From contig JADHUZ010000062.1 of NCBI GenBank assembly GCA_016784265.1, positions 1 to 7,284 on the forward strand: a DNA stretch of 7,284 bases. Direction: 5' to 3'. This stretch comes from Fidelibacterota bacterium. Lineage in GTDB: Bacteria > Fidelibacterota > BS150m-G59. Numbering within the stretch: the stretch's first letter is position 1; each line of letters opens with the position of its first letter. The position numbers were made by a program, and so were the translations under genes. Of this stretch, positions 6,164 to 7,284 are shown in pieces. Under the pieces are notes generated by a model, which was not told the origin of the DNA, did not search any database, and saw only the letters and a program-made list of their open reading frames with translations.

Positions 6164-7284
6164 ATGACAAATCAAATTTTACAAAACACAATTCAACGCT
6201 GTAGAGAGAAAAATATCGTTATTCCGACTTACAAACAAATGCGAAATACGGAGTTAATTCCGCAGAGCATCAAGGACAAACTGAAAACAGTCGGTTTGTG
6301 GGATTTGAATCCGCTCAATTTATTTCGCATCACCTGGAAAAACGAACCCGTGAAAAAAGGTGGTGGATTCGGAAAAGTGAATTTTCTTGAACTTCCATCG
6401 GAATTGACCGGTGTGGAAGCAAGAATATTCATTTTGCTTGGGAAATACTTCCCGACTGGAGCACATAAAGTTGGTGCGACTTTCGGTCCGCTTGTCGAAA
6501 AATTGATTACTGGAAAATTCGACCCAACTCGCCAAAAAGCGCTGTGGCCATCGACGGGGAATTACTGTCGGGGCGGCGCTTACGATGGCTATTTACTCGG
6601 CTGTCCTTCGATTGCTGTTTTGCCGGAGGAAATGTCGCAGGAACGGTTTGATTGGCTCAAAAAAGTCGGTGCCGAAGTCATTGCCACGCCAGGCGGTGAG
6701 GCGAATGTGAAGGAAATTTACGATAAAGTCAAGGAATTGCAAACCCAGCGCGGCGATGAAATTGTGAATTTGAATCAGTTCGCTGAAATCGGAAATCCGC
6801 TCTGGCATTATGCTATAACGGGTCCTGCGATGGCGGAAGTTTTCGCATCGGAGTCGGCAGAAAATCAGCGGTTCAGCGGATTGTTTTTGACGCAAGGCAG
6901 CGGTGGAACTCTCGGTAGTGGCGATTATCTTCGCACAAAATTCCCACAAATTAAAATTGCCGCGGGCGAAGCATCGCAAGTCCCGACAATGCTCCGAAAC
7001 GGCTACGGCGGACACAGAATTGAGGGCATCGGCGATAAGCATATTCCGTGGATTATGAATGTGAAAAATCTCGATATGGTTGCCGGAATTGATGACGAAG
7101 CACCGATGCGACTCATTCGACTGTTCAATGAAACGGGAGGAAAATCGGTTCTCAAAAATCATGGTATTTCTGAAGATTTACTGGAAAAATTGCATCATTT
7201 CGGTATTTCTTCGGTTGCGAATATTTTGGGTGCAATCAAAATAGCGAAATACTACGAATTCAACGAAAACGATTGCGTGTTTAC
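6164..7284 (+). CDS. Fold-type II PLP-dependent enzyme (cysteine synthase / TrpB-like; 3' partial)
   Basis: The frame is open from the ATG to the right edge: 373 codons and no stop. The PLP lysine is predicted as Lys102 in FPTGAHKVGA (97-105), which resembles the TGAHK of tryptophan synthase beta more than the lysine motifs of cysteine synthase or DAPAL. STGNYCRGGAYDGYLLG (130-146) is the substrate-loop and helix block. VLPEEMSQERFDWLKKVGAE (152-171) is a cysteine-synthase-like block. GSGGTLGSGDYL (245-256) is the glycine-rich PLP-phosphate loop. An N-terminal ~80 residues and at least 80 residues after GIGDK (287-291) exceed a ~310-residue cysteine synthase. The likely role in this operon (inference) is deamination or beta-elimination of an amino acid left after the carbamoyl groups are removed, for example 2,3-diaminopropionate to pyruvate and ammonia, the job of YgeX in E. 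coli. The sequence does not look like YgeX. A cysteine-synthase-like or other replacement activity is possible. Confidence 0.87.
   Translation, partial: MTNQILQNTIQRCREKNIVIPTYKQMRNTELIPQSIKDKLKTVGLWDLNPLNLFRITWKNEPVKKGGGFGKVNFLELPSELTGVEARIFILLGKYFPTGAHKVGATFGPLVEKLITGKFDPTRQKALWPSTGNYCRGGAYDGYLLGCPSIAVLPEEMSQERFDWLKKVGAEVIATPGGEANVKEIYDKVKELQTQRGDEIVNLNQFAEIGNPLWHYAITGPAMAEVFASESAENQRFSGLFLTQGSGGTLGSGDYLRTKFPQIKIAAGEASQVPTMLRNGYGGHRIEGIGDKHIPWIMNVKNLDMVAGIDDEAPMRLIRLFNETGGKSVLKNHGISEDLLEKLHHFGISSVANILGAIKIAKYYEFNENDCVF

Noticed and set aside
6593..7162. 189-codon open frame on the minus strand
   Set aside because: It lies wholly inside the PLP gene, which has clear motifs in the forward frame. 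The minus-strand translation shows no recognisable domain.

Overview
The window is one face of a catabolic operon. It holds six genes, all on the + strand and tightly packed, with both end genes cut by the window edges. In order they are: (1) the C-terminal ~590 residues of a molybdenum hydroxylase of the xanthine dehydrogenase family; (2) an SsnA-type amidohydrolase; (3) an aspartate-transcarbamylase-like protein whose aspartate-binding residues are not conserved; (4) a YgeW-type (knotted) transcarbamylase; (5) a carbamate kinase; (6) a fold-type II PLP enzyme that is cut by the right edge.

The set resembles the xdh/ssnA/ygeW/yqeA purine and ureide region of Escherichia coli and of anaerobic gut purine degraders, the gene set associated with selenium-dependent molybdenum hydroxylases. 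The simplest reading (inference) is anaerobic, energy-conserving breakdown of a purine. The molybdenum enzyme hydroxylates the ring. SsnA or another amidohydrolase opens a ring or ureide. Transcarbamylases phosphorolyse ureido groups to carbamoyl phosphate. Carbamate kinase turns carbamoyl phosphate into ATP, NH3 and CO2. The PLP enzyme deaminates the remaining amino acid. The unusual parts are the second, ATCase-like transcarbamylase placed directly before YgeW, and a PLP enzyme that does not look like the usual YgeX diaminopropionate ammonia-lyase.

Layout: 1-1776 Mo hydroxylase; ATGA overlap; 1773-3062 ssnA; 3063-3149 spacer with an imperfect inverted repeat; 3150-4103 ATCase-like gene; 9-bp spacer with a strong Shine-Dalgarno; 4113-5087 ygeW; 5088-5172 spacer with a second, related-looking inverted repeat; 5173-6129 carbamate kinase; 34-bp spacer; 6164 to the right edge, PLP enzyme. 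No stretch over 300 bases lacks a gene. There are no RNA genes, mobile elements or CRISPR arrays, and no convincing promoter or intrinsic terminator.

Organism: a bacterium of moderately low GC with Shine-Dalgarno-led genes. Extragenic elements beginning 'aaccacagattacacga' and 'agccaccaagag' are of a style I associate with uncultured or anaerobic FCB-type phyla (Marinimicrobia, Caldithrix, Ignavibacteria and relatives). This placement is a weak guess.
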